Assembly (NCBI GenBank): GCA_023376005.1
Contig: CM042157.1
Location: forward strand, 64,750,077-64,814,076
Direction of reading: 5' to 3'
From: Doryteuthis pealeii
Taxonomy: Eukaryota > Mollusca > Cephalopoda > Myopsida > Loliginidae
Length of the DNA: 64,000 nt
Below are positions 42,721 to 56,546 of the stretch, piece after piece. The position numbers and the translations under genes were made by a program. The first letter of the stretch is position 1, and each line of letters starts with the position of its first letter. The notes under the pieces are model-generated. The model had not been told where the DNA came from. It worked only from the letters and a program-made list of their open reading frames with translations, and searched no databases.

Positions 42721-45378
42721 GGTCAAGAAAATACCATTTTTTTTCTTTCTTTTTTTTTTTTTACGTCTTGATTTGATTGTAGTTCTCAAGCAAGAATTAC
42801 AAAATCAAAAGACATATAAAGAAAAAAAGATGAAGAAACACTAATACATTCGAATCTATGAATTTTAAGTGGAAGGATGATCAACAGTCAAGTAATCCTC
42901 AAGTCAAACGATAATCCATTATCCAAACAAATCTTTAATACGTTCGTCAGGAACAACAAAAATAAATAAATAAATAAAGCATTTCTAGGAGATTTGTGGT
43001 ATTTTATTTTGTTCTTTTTAGTGATTAATTTTTGAGAGTTGGGAAATATATTTTTTTTAATTTAAAATATATTATTTACGTGAAGAGAAAAATAGAAGTC
43101 AATTCGAGGAGACTAGGAATATGAAAATAATAAAAATACAAACACTACGAAAAGACGGATCTATTTCTTCTTTCTAGAGGACGAACAATATGGTATTAAA
43201 AAAAGAAAGAAAAACGTGGAAAAATATGAAGCCGTCCTTATTTAAAGTGTACACATACCTAATCCGAAAGTTCCAAAACTTAAATTTCATATAATAACCA
43301 TTTAATATCAATTTAGCGCTTATAAATAAAAATCCAGTATGTTTTGTTTAATTTTGTTTTTAAATAGCAAATGAGAAAAAGGAAAGAACAAGTGGTTTAG
43401 CAACTTTTTGCTTCTTTCCGGGAGATAGCGGTTAATCAAGTTCCGTTAAGTGATTTATTTTATTTTATTTATTTATTTATTTTTATTTTTTTATTTCTTT
43501 CCTTTTTCTCATCTTTCACAAAAAAGAAAAAGAAAATTTACTAGTCGATTAAAAGAAAATGCCTACAACTTACGATTATTGAAAAAGAGAAAGAAAAATC
43601 AAAGCAGATATCGAAAAAAACTGATTTGGTATAGCTTTTTTTTAAAATTCTTTTTTATTATTATTATTATGAATAAATAAATAAAGAATAAAAGATCTAT
43701 TATGCTAACTATCTAGATTTGAAGAGACCATATGGCTAGATTTTGTTAGACACAGAGTGACAAGATGAGATTAAACTCCACGTGTACTTCACAACAATCT
43801 TTTTTTTCCGCTGTCATAATCAAAGTCATTCATTTTTACAACAAGCATATTGTTTTTTTTTTCTGGCTAAAATAAATATCACCCCACTCAAAAAATACAA
43901 GAAAATAATCACAGAAAAGGGAATTCAGTAATTAGAGCTGTTGGATTTTTTTTTTTTAATTTAAAAAAAATTAAAAATTGATGATTTATGAGAAAAAAGA
44001 AAGAAAAAAGGCATAAGTTTCCCATCAATCACGAAGCAGGTACGACATTTTTCTTTCGAAAAATATTGATAATTTTTTTTATTACTATCACAAATCAATA
44101 CAGAAAAACTTACGGTAAAAGGCGTTAGAATTTATGCTATTTTTTTAATGTAATATTTTTTTTTGTAATTTTGAATTTTTTAAAATTTGTTTGTTGCGTT
44201 TAATACTTTTGTGAGCGTATATTTCTTAGGTATAGTTACCTTCTTTCTACTAAACTATAAAAACTATATAAAGAAAAAATAGTACTTTACAATTTTAATG
44301 ATTTATTTTTAAAAATAAAGAAAATATGGCAAATAAATTACAGAAACGATCGTAATGACAAAAAGAGGTAGAATAATATTGTACTTTCGATCTTATTTTT
44401 AAAGTATTTTTTTCAATTTGAAAATTAGAATAGAAAATTAGGAGCAAAATAAATTAAAATTAGCCATTCAATTCTATTTTTTATGAATGAACATTACTAA
44501 AAAAAAAAATCAGAAGACAAAAAAGCTGAGTAAAAAATAAAAAAGTAAAAAAAAAATAATTATCAATTGGAAACTTTCTTCTAAAGCATTTTTTTAATCT
44601 GCAAAAAGTTAAAAAAATATCTTTTTAAATGAAGTTAAAAATTATTTTTTTAATCCGTTTAAAAATTAATGATCAATCAATACAATATGCTTGCTTCTGA
44701 TTTTCCTTATCGAAGATTTTTAACTCAAATCTCTGATCGTTCAGTTTTAAAATAACTAACTTTTTTCCTTTTTTTTTATTATAGAAAATACTAATTCCGA
44801 AATCAATTTAAAAATAGTTATTTATCAGAAAATATTAAAACCTTTTACACCTGAAATAAAACAATAAATAGATAAATACACATGCATATTATACATATTA
44901 CATATGTATCCAATTTACGATTAACATGTTGCTAAAAAAAGTGGGTTTAAAGTTTGAAATAGTTTCAAAGCTTTCAATATCGAATTTCTGAAGTTTTGAT
45001 CTTTTTCTATTTAAATGAAAATAAGAGGAAAATTTAAAAAATAAAAGATAGTGCTAACTCAACAATAAATTCTGTGTTTAATTTATTTGATTTTGTTTTA
45101 ATAATCCAATCAATAGTGATTAATATTAGGAAAGAAAATAGGAATAGAATACGTTCTTGGATAAAAACTATAGTTAACTGTTGAACTTTAAACTAAGCTA
45201 TGTATTTATATAGATTAGAAAGAAAAAAATCTTTTGATTAACTGGAGAAAATGGTTATAATAGAAAGAGAAAATAAACGGTATCATATTAACTGTAGAAA
45301 GGCGGTGAACTGTCGTCTGAATGTTTATTTTGAAAATCTACTGTTTAGATTGTTGTTATTTTTTTAAAAACTACCAAC
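42721..45378 (-). other. LMAN1 intron 1, second copy
   Basis: Near-identical AT-rich block to 17151-19753; differences are mostly single-base changes in A or T runs. Confidence 0.6.
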
Positions 45379-45568
45379 CTCCTCCGTGTTCCCAGAACGG
45401 GATCCCTTTATCCTTCTGAATTAAGTGTGGGCCTTTAAAGCTGAGCTTATACTCGAACCTCAGTCGGGGTGCCGTGGACGAGCAGAGAACAGTGTGGAAC
45501 CACAGGGTCAGGATAAAAACCGTCGAGAACAGGACAGCTGGACACCAGCGTATTGCTACGACAGCCAT
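45379..45568 (-). CDS. LMAN1: LMAN1/ERGIC-53 first coding exon, second copy
   Basis: Identical at the protein level to 19754-19943: the same start (45568), signal peptide, lectin-domain start and GAG|GTTGGT donor (45379/45378). The promoter is also present (TATAAA at 45738-45733, CCACG and GACGTCA upstream). If the duplication were real, this would be a second promoter plus exon 1 and not a second gene. More likely it is the same exon assembled twice. Confidence 0.9.
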
Positions 45569-46177
45569 TTTGACTGGTGCAAGAATACAAATACACAAAC
45601 AAAGTGCCACCTGGCGGACACCGGCGAATCTAAAAATGTCAGACAGCAAGACAAGGGAGATAACTCTAAAAGAACGTTTACTTGACGGTGCTTTTACAAG
45701 AAAGGGAAGAAGAAGGATGTGAAATAGACGTCTTTATACCATCTCCTCTCCCCCTCCGCCTCCTCGTCTGAACGTGATGCGTGTGTCTACGTGGTTGGCT
45801 AATTCCATGTGACGTCTGCACGTTTCAACCAAGACAGATTTTTTTGAAAAAGAAAAGATAGAACGTCTAAAACTAAAAGAAACAAAAACAAAATAAGTAA
45901 ATGAATAAGATAAAAACAAAAAGTTTTTTTTCGATGTTTGGATTTGGGAAGGAAGTTTTAGAAAAAAAAGAAAAAAAAGAAAAGCAATAAGAAGAATTAT
46001 TAAGATATAGAAACTTTTTTTTTTTGCATAATAATGCGAGATTTTCATTCTTTTAGAGTAAATTCTTCATTAAAAAAATATTTTGGTTGTACTATTTAAA
46101 CTATTTTACACAACAAGGGCGGACCGAAAGTGATCCTGGCTACTGGACAAAAAAGGGTTGATTATCTTCTTAATTAT

Positions 46178-46430
46178 GGCCGGGTTAGCACAGTCGGTAG
46201 AGCATTCGGCTAGTAAACCACAAGGTTCCTAGTTCGATACCGGCCCTCGCCAACTCAGCATATGAGTAGCACAGGGATCTGTGCGGTAAAGTAAGGAGCT
46301 GATAGTAGGCGTGGCGCTCCACCTCAGACGCAAACACAATCTCCTTCGTCTAGCGCTAGTGAAAAGGGGATAGACTTCCTCGTTGATTGGCTGATACCGA
46401 CTTTAGGTAACCACGACGACTTTACTCTTA
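46178..46430 (+). mobile_element. SINE A (copy of 20547)
   Basis: Near-identical. It retains GTGCGGTAAAG and GCGCTAGTGAAAAGG, where the first copy has lost bases. Confidence 0.92.
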
Positions 46431-46439
46431 CATATCTCC

Positions 46440-47570
46440 TTAATCCAGCTCACTTCATCACATCCACAGATGTGTACAACCAGTGCCAGCGCGTGTTACC
46501 GAAGGGGACCTAGCTTGTGTGGGGGGACCCGGATGTGCATATTCATTTATATTTTATATGACAACGGTTTCGACCACCGGTGGCTTTGGCCCTGGACCGC
46601 ATAAGTTAACATCGTTGATCCCAGGGGGACATCGCCCCAGGCAACACCTGCCCCCCTCGATTTAAAGGGACAGGGCTGGGTTTATTACCCGGTGCCTGAG
46701 GCGCACCCCTGAAAGGGAATGCCGACGGGATCACCGCATTTTTTGCACCCGCCTCCCATGAGCTTCGGTTTGTGGGTGGTCCCACATTAAGAGGGCCTTG
46801 TGCCTAACCCGTACAACGTGGGGTACGTGGTAAATATCGACAATACTATTTTATGACCGCCCTGTTGGGTGGAGCGTTAATTCTAACATTTCCATCAATC
46901 ACGAACTACCGACTGCACCTCTGCAGAAGGATAAGACTCCTCCAATGAGGCCACCTGTTGGCCGTGGCTGGCGACCCGTGATGCTTAAGGATGGAACCCA
47001 GGTGGCTGAGCAGTCCATGACCTGCAACACTCCACTTTGACCCTTACTTGGGCTAGACGGGCGGTCGGAGAGGCTCCTTTCGATCAATCGGTTGGTCACG
47101 TCAAGCCCTAGCACCTATATGATTGTTCCAACACTATTGCCCTTATGGCAAGCCCCAACCCTTTTTATCATATGGGTGCTAGAAGGCGGTGGCTGAGGGT
47201 ATCCATGTCCTGGGAATGACGTTAAACTCTATCTGATGGTGAGGTTCCAGTTTTGGAGGTTTCGGGAATGTGTAGCACCCCTTCATCACCATGGCTCCCA
47301 GGTCCACTCTGGCTTCAGTGGAAAAAACAAAACAAAAAAAACAAAAACATTGTCATTACAAGTAGCTATTATTATTTAATAGTACCTGTTAGGGTTCTAT
47401 CTATGGGTTAAATATAAGCTATTATTAATAGTACCTGTTAGGGTCCATCTATGGGTTAAATAGAAAAATGTGTTAATAAAAAAAAATGAGTATCCATTAA
47501 GAATGAATTTATTTCAAAACTTTGTTAGTATTGAATCACCCACTGAGGTTGATATGCCGTAAAACAAAAC
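46440..47570 (-). mobile_element. Repeat D, longest copy (copy of 20815)
   Basis: Slightly fuller than the first copy (for example TAACAGGTACTATTA-type blocks are complete), hence better for deriving a consensus. Confidence 0.8.
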
Positions 47571-48661
47571 AAAAAAAAAACAACTATTTAATGAAAATTT
47601 ACATGTAATTGAGTATGATATATTCGGAGGGGGTGGGGCAATGATTCCCTAATACTGTGTACTTATGCTAAATCAGACATCTATTATTATACTAAAGCTG
47701 AGTTAATCAACTTTTGCTTCCTAAAGGCTTTTTTACTGTTTAGTTTAATGACACGAAAATTATACTAAATTATTCCTTACTTTTAGGATTGAATCATGTT
47801 TGAAAAAATATTTTTTAATTTGTTCTAATTAGTCGTAATTTGCAATTAAGTAAAACACCGACCAATATCTGACTTTACTCAGTGTCTATCTCTTTCTTCC
47901 CTCTATGTATCTCTTGACTACCTCCTCGTTATATAATGTTAGTTTCTCTGGAGGGTAGAGAGAGAGAGACAGATAGACAGAGACAGAGACAGAGACAGAG
48001 AAAGAGACAGAGAGACGGGAGAATTTGAAATGTATTTCTTTGTTAAATATCACAACCAGCAACCCATAGCTTAAATGAGGTCAAACATTTCCTTTCTTAG
48101 AAAGCCAACAAAATGATTTTAAGGTTTCGTCCGGCCGTATTTTTTTATTTATTTTTTCCCTTTGCTAACTCCCTTTTCCCTAATCTCAATTATCTACCCA
48201 GAGCTGAATGGGTGACCTGATTGTCTCGTTTATCAACTCTCTGCGACTCAAAAAACAGATGTATTTATTTCCAGAGCTATGTGACTATATTAATAAAACA
48301 TCAAGGATTACTAATTTAAAAAAAAATCGCTCTAACATTAACTTGAAAAAAAAAAAAAGAAGACTTTTGCTATTTGGGTCTTTTGGTATTTTCTTGGGTC
48401 TTTTGAGTATTGCCTAATTGTTCAACTGTTTAAACCACTCCTGCGTACAGTGCTTCTTTCTGTCAAGTCTTGAAACTGCCTCCCTCTCCTAAACCAATTT
48501 GTCAAACACAACTTTCCAATGAACTAGGTGAATTCCATCAGCACTCCTATCAAGTCTTTCAGCTCTAGCTGATAGTGCTGCTGGTTGATGATGATGATGT
48601 CAATCCCTCAAACGTTTGAAAGAAATGACAACAACTAAGGCTAGGATAACAAAATAAATTG

Positions 48662-48918
48662 GGTTATTTCCTATAACTCCAACATAAACAAAGGAGAACT
48701 ACTCTTGACTGATAAATTATTTATTTATTTATTGATCTACTAGGAAAAAAGAAGACGGGGTTAGGGTTAAGGTTAAGGTTTAGATTTAGGGTTAAGGTTT
48801 AGGATTAGGGTTTAGGGTTATGGTTAGGGTTTAGGGTTAGTTTAATGGGAAAAAAATAAATAATTTATCAATCAAGAGTGGTTCCCCTTTGTTTATGTTG
48901 GAGTTATAGGAAATAACC
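48662..48918 (+). mobile_element. Telomere-repeat MITE T (copy of 23009)
   Basis: Identical structure and flanks to 23009-23265. Confidence 0.9.
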
Positions 48919-48978
48919 AGAAAGTGATTAGTTTAAAATTCATCGATTTTTATTTGACAATAAAGTAAAACTAATTAA

Positions 48979-49223
48979 AGTCGTCGGGGTGGCCTAAAGT
49001 CGGTATCAGCCAATCAGCGAGGAAGTCTATCCCCTTTTCACTAGCGCTAGACCAAGGAGATTGTTTTTGCGTCTGAGGTGGAGCTCCACACCTACCATCA
49101 GCTTCTTACTTTACCGCACAAATCCCTGTGTTACTCATACGCTGAGTTGGCGAGGGCCGGTATCGAACTAGGAACTTTGTGGTTTCTATCCGAAGGCTCT
49201 ATTGACTGAGCTAACCCGGCCCT
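48979..49223 (-). mobile_element. SINE A (copy of 23323)
   Basis: Near-identical minus-strand copy. Confidence 0.9.
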
Positions 49224-50927
49224 AAACGAAGAAAATAACAGCAAATCATGTCAGAAAAATACAAGGGAATAGATGATAAAGTTCTTGCGTGTATTGGCAA
49301 GTTAATGTATGGATTAAAGTGCCCTTATATATGTGTTTGTAAGTAGTAGTCATTTATGTGAGAGATGATTAAGGTTCTTGCGGATTAAAGTCGGCTCCAA
49401 GTTGTCTGCTAATAAAAGAGAGTTTTTGGTCGGCGCAAATGATAGGATTGGCTTTATATGTGGTCGAGCTGTTTGGATGTAAGGGGCTAAATTAGGTTCG
49501 TTGGTACTTTGTACTGGTATCTTGTCCCCAATAAATGCTGGTTCTTTGTTCTTGTGGGCTGGTATGCTGAAATGGAACTTAGGAACGAAAAAGAACGAAA
49601 AGGCACGAGAAAGGAAAGAAACAAAGGCAGAAGGTGGATTTATGACTTAGGCTTTATTGACCAGGTCATAGTGGCCTGTAGCAAGGGAACATCTCCTTGG
49701 CTAATAGGACCAACCAGACCCAATTACGGCCTCAGTTCGAATGGCCGAGGTATCCTTTTTGGGGTAGGGAGTCAGTCCTTTTTGTCAGACATGCGCAGAT
49801 GGTATTTCATGGGAGTTTGTTGTTTTTTAAATTTTATTTTAATTTTATTTTTGTTTTTTTAAATCCCCACAGATGTCGCGAACTCCAGGTGACGTGGACG
49901 GTATCGTGAATCCGCGAGTTCTTGTGGTGCCGGTGGTAGTGAAGCCGGGTGTGTTTGATAAACAAATTTTGGTTTCATTTACACATGTGATTTTGGCAAA
50001 AGTGGATCTGATTCGAATTCTTTTATTTTAGCGAGAATTACTCTGGTTAGTTAAATAATATAATTGATTAAGAATTCAATTGGAAATGGTGTATCAAGGT
50101 TCTTGCACACAAACGAACTGTCATCAGATGAAGCGTTAACTTCCTGTAGATTCCCACAAATTCGTAGTTGGTAATTTTCACCTTTAGTTGTCAAAATTCC
50201 TAGCAAATAAGGCAATTAGAGTAACCCCCTTGACTTTCACTTTAAAACAAACCGGTAACTATTTTGAAAGTCTCCGTGCGAAATGAACAAACCTTAGAAA
50301 CTTTTTCGAAAACAATACAACTGCATGCTTTAACACAAAAATACCATAAAATGTGTTCTTAATAACAATTAAGTTCATTTCAGATAATTTTATGCTAGGA
50401 ATTTAGCCAACTGACTTTCACTTTGAAACAAGCCGGTAGCCATTTTGAAAGTGTCCGTGCGAAATACACAAATCTTAGAAACTTTTCGAAAACAGTACAA
50501 CTGCATGCTTTAACACAAAAATATCATAAAATGTGTTCTTAATAACAATTAAGTTCATTTCAGATAATGCGCACGCACAATTTTATGCTAGGAATTTAGC
50601 CCACTAAAGGTGAAAATTACCCGACAATGTTTTATTTCACTGAAGCCTGAGTGACAGCAAATCTTCGGGACTTATGTGGTAGGAAGAGGTTTGTGTGTTT
50701 TATGGTTTAAAGGTAAATTGCTATTCTTGGTGTGTGTTCTTTAGGGTTTTGCCATAACCCCATCTCATTTGGAGGTCGCACTAAAAAGGAAGGAATTTAA
50801 GAAACGAACAGGAAAGAGATAGAGACAGAAGGTGTTTTTATGATTTAGGCTTTATTGACCGGACTTAGTCGTCCGTAACAAGGGGATATACCCCTGGCCG
50901 AGGAAGCGACTACACTGAGTTAAAGCC

Positions 50928-51199
50928 TTATGTTTTGGTCGGTCTTTTTTATTTCACCATAAATCTACACTGAAAATACGAATTTGTTCGAATCAATACA
51001 ACTGCATGTTTTAACGCGAAAATATCATTAAATGTGTTCTTAATAACAATTAAGTCTGTTTTAAATAATGCGCAAGCACAATTAAGAACACATTTTATGA
51101 TATTTTCGTGTTAAAACATGTAGTTGTATTGATTCGAAAAAATTCGTATTTTCAGTGTAGATTTACAGTGAAATGAAAATGGCCGACCAAAACATATGG
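50928..51199. mobile_element. Fold-back E (copy of 25271)
   Basis: Same arms and loop. Confidence 0.85.
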
Positions 51200-51491
51200 C
51201 TTCCTCAAAGTGAAATAAACAAGGGGAGGTTACTCTCATTTATGTAGCTAATGTTCAGATTACCGAAAATTATATTAGAAAAACAATCAAAAGCAAAAGA
51301 CATCCAACTGAAACATTGGATATTGTTTCCAGAGGAAGTGAAATCTGAAAAGGGGAGGTGTTGTAAGTAAGTAAGCTGCCGGGGTGGCCTAAAGTCGGTA
51401 TGAGCCAATCAGCGAGGGAGTCTATCCCCGTTTCACTAGCGCTCTCCTAAAAGTTGGACTCGTTCAAATGAACACATATAAGATACGAATA

Positions 51492-51778
51492 GGAAGCGCG
51501 TGGTGTAATGGTTAAAGTCATGGGAAATGGACTCGTCGACCCGAGTCCAAATCCTGGACGTGGTAATTGCATTTCACTTAGAGCTAATATCCGTGGGAAA
51601 GGTATGAATCCTACTCTCCCTCCAGCTATGGGTAAATAGCAGGACAGACTGGTCTCTTTAGCCTTGGTTAGGCAACCGGTCTAGGAGAAAGAAAACTCTG
51701 AATTCAAACCTGTTGAACTTCGCTTAAGAAATTGACCTTGTGTCATATCCAACTCGTGCGGAGGGGTTGGTAAATATA
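51492..51778 (+). mobile_element. SINE B (copy of 25836)
   Basis: Near-identical full-length copy; a SINE A 3' fragment precedes it at 51378-51443. Confidence 0.9.
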
Positions 51779-52372
51779 TATAAGATACGAATAAATAAAT
51801 ACTATGTAGTAGTCTACGCTTAAATTGTTCAAATTCATAAAAACTAGAATTTTTCATTTTCAATTAAATCAAGGAAGAAAAGAGGGTATTGCCTTTTCAC
51901 AAAAAAATATTTCTAAAACAAATAATTTATACACAATTATATGGCTCCAAGTAACCACTTCTATTCAGTAATAATTATTTGGGTTAATTCCTTCTTAACG
52001 AACATAAATTCCACCATCACAAAGAAAAAATACTAGAACGAAAAAATAGTAAAATCAAGGAATTAACCGAATTTAATGAAATTTTAGAATTTTTTTAAAG
52101 CTTGAAACATGCGTTGAAGGCAATTCAATGTTTATTTTTAATTTTTTGTAAAGGGCATTAATTTGGGGAAAGATACGAGCCTATTTTTTTGTAAAGGTTC
52201 TGTCTTTCTCAGGCACGCCCATAAAATTATTGAATTCTTCAGGTCGGTCGGTGATTGGTCGGATTTTTGGGGTTTTTTGGAACGAAGCTGATTTCCTGTT
52301 CCCTGAAAAGGGGCGCGAAATTCGGCAGACTGGAGATTGACTTTGAGAAGAAAGGGTCGATTTCGTTGTCTC

Positions 52373-52756
52373 CGTTGGTACGAGTCAACGTAAAATTTTA
52401 TTTCCCAGAATTATTGGGTTTGTTTCTCACAGAGTGAGATTTTGTTTTCTTCTCTGAAAGAGAAGTTTTAATTATTTGGAATTGTTTTGTGGCATATTTG
52501 AAAGACCCAAATATTGCATTTATCTCACAAAGTGGGATTATTTTCTTCTACAAAGAAGAGTTTGAGTTGTTTTATTGTATATTTGGAAAACCCAAATAGC
52601 ATAATTTTGGCTCTCAAAGAGAGTCCTTTTCTTCTTCCCAAAAAGAAGAAAAGTTATTGTTCTGTGTCGCCTTGAAAGGCCGACTTTATTTCTAATTATC
52701 CCAAGTTATTTGTAAGAAGCAAGAAGCTTCTTTAATTTTCAAGGCACTTTAGCCTT
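52373..52756 (+). ncRNA. Hairpin array, second copy
   Basis: All eleven stems of 26712-27096 are conserved. The only change I see is one A lost in the loop or arm of the TTTGG/CCAAA hairpin region. Confidence 0.6.
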
Positions 52757-54035
52757 AAACATTTTTGAGACTCGGCTCCTGAAAAGGCTACCTGTCATTG
52801 TAATAGCGGAATCCTAGAGAAGGAAGAGGAGAGAACAACTTCAACCCCTAGAGAAAGATTGTAGACGGACCGACGCCCCGGTTTCTCTCTACCCGACTGA
52901 GAGAGTTCGCCTCTTGTTGACCGACAGTGAGGGAAGAAAGAGAAAGAAGAGGTACTTTTTTACTGAACTCGTTGTAGTTGTGAGTAGAACCTGTAACACA
53001 CCTTTTCTTATATATATCTGTAAAATACCTTATTTTTCGGCCTTGTGCCTTTCTTGTACCTTTTTTTTGCATTTTGTTACCCTTTTTATAGTTTGTTATA
53101 CTTAGCATAAAGGACAAATTATGCAAGTCATTAGTTGTCCCCTATTTTTCCCATAATAAACTTTGAATTACACAATTGTCTCCTTTTTAAATTTTCTTTT
53201 ATTGTTTAGTTATTTTTTAGTTTGCCAATAGACATTTATTTTTCTACAGGACGTAAAAGGACGGACACATATCCTTTTAAATACGTTCAGAAATTTTCAG
53301 TGTTGATATATTAATGAATAAACAATATAATGCCCGATTTATTATAATTGAAAACTCTTACATTTTTTCAGATCAGTTAACTTTGAACCACGTATCTTTG
53401 AAGCGTAACACAGATTCACAAACATACGTGGTTCAAAGTTAATTGACCTGAAAAAATGTAAAAGTTTTTAAATAAAATAACTGGTGCATTATATCTTTTA
53501 TTCATGATAGTTTAACCAAGACGATCTAAGAAAACAGTAAACGATAAAGGAAAAAAAACGAGGACGATGGAATGAATTAGACGAATAAATATATGTATTG
53601 ACGAACACAACCGAACAAGTTTACAAAATAATACAAAGGAAAAAGTTCAAATTTCTTAACAGACAGTAAATAAGAATAGGTAAAAAAAAAAAAAAGTTCA
53701 GCTATGGAGAGATCGGAGATGCGTCTTTTCTCGAAGTTGCGTCTTTTCTGTGTGACGGTTGTTGAAGATATTTTCAATTGACCCAAATACGCGGCAAAGG
53801 GACGTAGTGTTTACGCGACTTGTACGCGTGTGCAGCCACGTATCCGACCCAATTACACGGGTCGCAGAAACAAGTCAGTTACCGAAATAATTTGCAGAAA
53901 AAGGGTCACAACCTGCATGAGAATAGGTAGGTATGTGTGTATGTATATGACATGAACATGTGTTAATATATGGATGTGAATAGTAGTTGCAAAACAGGGA
54001 TCACCAAACATGTTTCACTGTGGGACGGATAATTG

Positions 54036-54112
54036 AAAAAAATAATGATCGCGAGTCACATTATTATTGCTGTCTTACAGCAATAATAATGTGACTCGCG
54101 ATCATTATTTTT
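54036..54112. repeat. Palindrome, second copy
   Basis: Same arms as 28376-28454; the centre reads GCTGTCTTACAGC, so three or so bases are lost at the apex. Confidence 0.93.
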
Positions 54113-54587
54113 GTCTGTGATATAAAACTCCGACAAGGGTTGATAGACAAAACATTTAATGGGTATACAGCACATGGATAAACAGGTGTAAGAAAGGTTC
54201 AAAGTTATATATATTGGATACATGACTCTGACGAAGGTTAACAGACAAAACATTTAATATAGTACAGCACATGGATATGACGAGATACAAAGTACATAGG
54301 TAAAACAAAGTTACATGTAAAAAGATAAATACACATTCATGAATGTTACAAGATATACAAAAGGTACAGACATGAGACTAAGAATAGTACATGCTGTATA
54401 ATTCACTTACAGTAATGTAAGGGGGAGCGTGCCCCAACGAGAAGGGGTAGACCAAAATCTACCCCATGTGTCTCGTGGTTACTGGAACAGGAAAAGATAC
54501 AGAAGGGTTTGAAACCGGCGCTTAAATACCATAGCCCTAGCGGGCACCAGCAAACTAATACGGGCAGACACTAACTGGTGATCTCTT

Positions 54588-54687
54588 NNNNNNNNNNNNN
54601 NNNNNNNNNNNNNNNNNNNNNNNNNNNNNNNNNNNNNNNNNNNNNNNNNNNNNNNNNNNNNNNNNNNNNNNNNNNNNNNNNNNNNNN
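54588..54687. other. Assembly gap, 100 N
   Basis: Exactly 100 N. Translations across it are meaningless. Confidence 0.99.
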
Positions 54688-56546
54688 TAAGGGGCATTTA
54701 ATTTTGGGAAAAAAGGATTTAACCCGGAGCCTATTTTTTGTAAAGGTTCTGTCTTTCTCAGGCACGCCCATAAAATTCTTGAATTCTTCAGGTCGGTCGG
54801 TGATTGGTCGGATTTTTGGGGGTTTTTTTGGAACGAAAACTGATTTCCTGTTCCCTGAAAGGGGCGCGAAATTCAGCAGACTGGAGGTTGACTTTGAGAA
54901 GAAAGGGTCGATTTCGTTGTCTCCGTTGGTACGAGTCAACGTAAAATTTTATTTCCAGAATTATTGGTTTGTTTCTCACAGAGTGAGATTTTGTTTTCTT
55001 CTCTGAAAGAGAAGTTTAATTATTTTGAATTGTTTTGTGGCATATTTGGAAGACACAAATATTGCATTTATCTCACAAAATGGGATTATTTTATTCTACA
55101 AAGAAGAGTTTGAGTTATTGTATATTTGGAAAACCCAAATAGCATAATTTTGGCTCTCAAAGAGAGTCCTTTTCTTCTTCCCAAAAAGAAGAAAAGTTAT
55201 TGTTCTGTGTCGCCTTGAAAGGCCGACTTTATTTCTAATTATCCCAAGTTATTTGTAAGAAGCAAGAAGCTTCTTTAATTTTCAAGGCACTTTAGCCTTA
55301 AAAATTTTTGAGACTCGGCTCCTGAAAAGGCTGCCTGTCATTGTAATAGCGGAATCCTAGAGAAGGAAGAGGAGAGAACAACTTCAACCCCTAGAGAAAG
55401 ATTGTAGACGGACCGGCGCCCCGGTTTCTCTCTACCCGACTGAGAGAGCTCGCCCCTTGTTGACCGACAGTGAGGGAAGAAAGAGAAAGAAGAGGTACTT
55501 TTTTACTGTCTGAACTCGTTGTAGTTGTGAGTAGAACCTGTAACACACCTTTTCTTATATATATATCTGTAAAATACCTTATTTTTCGGCCTTGTGCCTT
55601 TCTTGTACCTTTTTTTTGCATTTTGTTACCCTTTTTATAGTTTGTTATACTTAGCATAAAGGACAAATTATGCAAGTCATTAGTTGTACCCTATTTTTTC
55701 CCATAATAAACTTTGAATTACACAATTGTCTCCTTTTCAAATTTCCTTTTATTGCTTAATTATTTTTTAGTTTGCCAGTAGACATTTATTTTTCTACAGG
55801 ACGTAAAAGGACGGACACATATCCTTTTAAATACGTTCAGAAATTTTCAGTGTTGATATATTAATGAATAAACAATATAATGCCCGATTTATTATAATTG
55901 AAAACTCTTACATTTTTTCAGATCAGTTAACTTTGAACCACGTATCTTTGAAGCGTAACACAGATTCACAAACATACGTGGTTCAAAGTTAATTGACCTG
56001 AAAAAATGTAAAAGTTTTTAAATAAAATAACTGGTGCATTATATCTTTTATTCATGATAGTTTAACCAAGACGATCTAAGAAAACAGTAAACGATAAAGG
56101 AAAAAAAACGAGGACGATGGAATGAATTAGACGAATAAATATATGTATTGACGAACACAACCGAACAAGTTTACAAAATAATACAAAGGAAAAAGTTCAA
56201 ATTTCTTAACAGACAGTAAATAAGAATAGGTAAAAAAAAAAAAAAAGTTCAGCTATGGAGAGATCGGAGATGCGTCTTTTCTCGAAGTTGCGTCTTTTCT
56301 GTGTGACGGTTGTTGAAGATATTTTCAATTGACCCAAATACGCGGCAAAGGGACGTAGTGTTTACGCGACTTGTACGCGTGTGCAGCCACGTATCCGACC
56401 CAATTACACGGGTCGCAGAAACAAGTCAGTTACCGAAATAATTTGCAGTAAAAGGGGTCACAACCTGCATGAGAATAGGTAGGTATGTGTGTATGTATAT
56501 GACATGAACATGTGTTAATGTATGGATGTGAATAGTAGTTGCAAAA
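54688..56546 (+). repeat. Third copy of about 26490-28333
   Basis: Collinear with the right ends of pieces 1 and 2, with more substitutions than those two show between them (for example in the hairpin array and near 55440-55510). It includes the coding remnant (54710-55005), the hairpin array (54924-55299) and the 45-bp inverted repeat (55893-56012). The first 50 bases are noisy. Confidence 0.92.
54924..55299 (+). ncRNA. Hairpin array, third copy
   Basis: Most stems are kept. Two lose one pair each (the ATCTCAC stem partner becomes ATGGGAT; TTCTTCT becomes TATTCT), and the ATATTTG/CAAATAT hairpin changes only in its loop. Confidence 0.55.

Larger units (their letters stand above)
29031..54587 (+). 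repeat. Second copy of 4270-28930
   Basis: Collinear, same-strand copy of about 24.7 kb of piece 1. Offsets are about 25430 at 10.4 kb, 25625 at 20 kb and 25660 at 27 kb. The first 2.9 kb (29031-31950) is full of small indels and runs about 680 bp longer than its counterpart; the rest is near-identical with mainly homopolymer and microsatellite changes. It ends with the same bases (CTGGTGATCTCTT) as piece 1. Confidence 0.95.

Noticed and set aside
48770..48842. True telomere or chromosome end
   Set aside because: The TTAGGG-like units are degenerate, short and enclosed by the inverted ends of MITE T.
54479..55006. Frames crossing the N run on both strands
   Set aside because: They contain undefined residues from 100 N. 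Only the part right of 54710 was considered, as a coding remnant.
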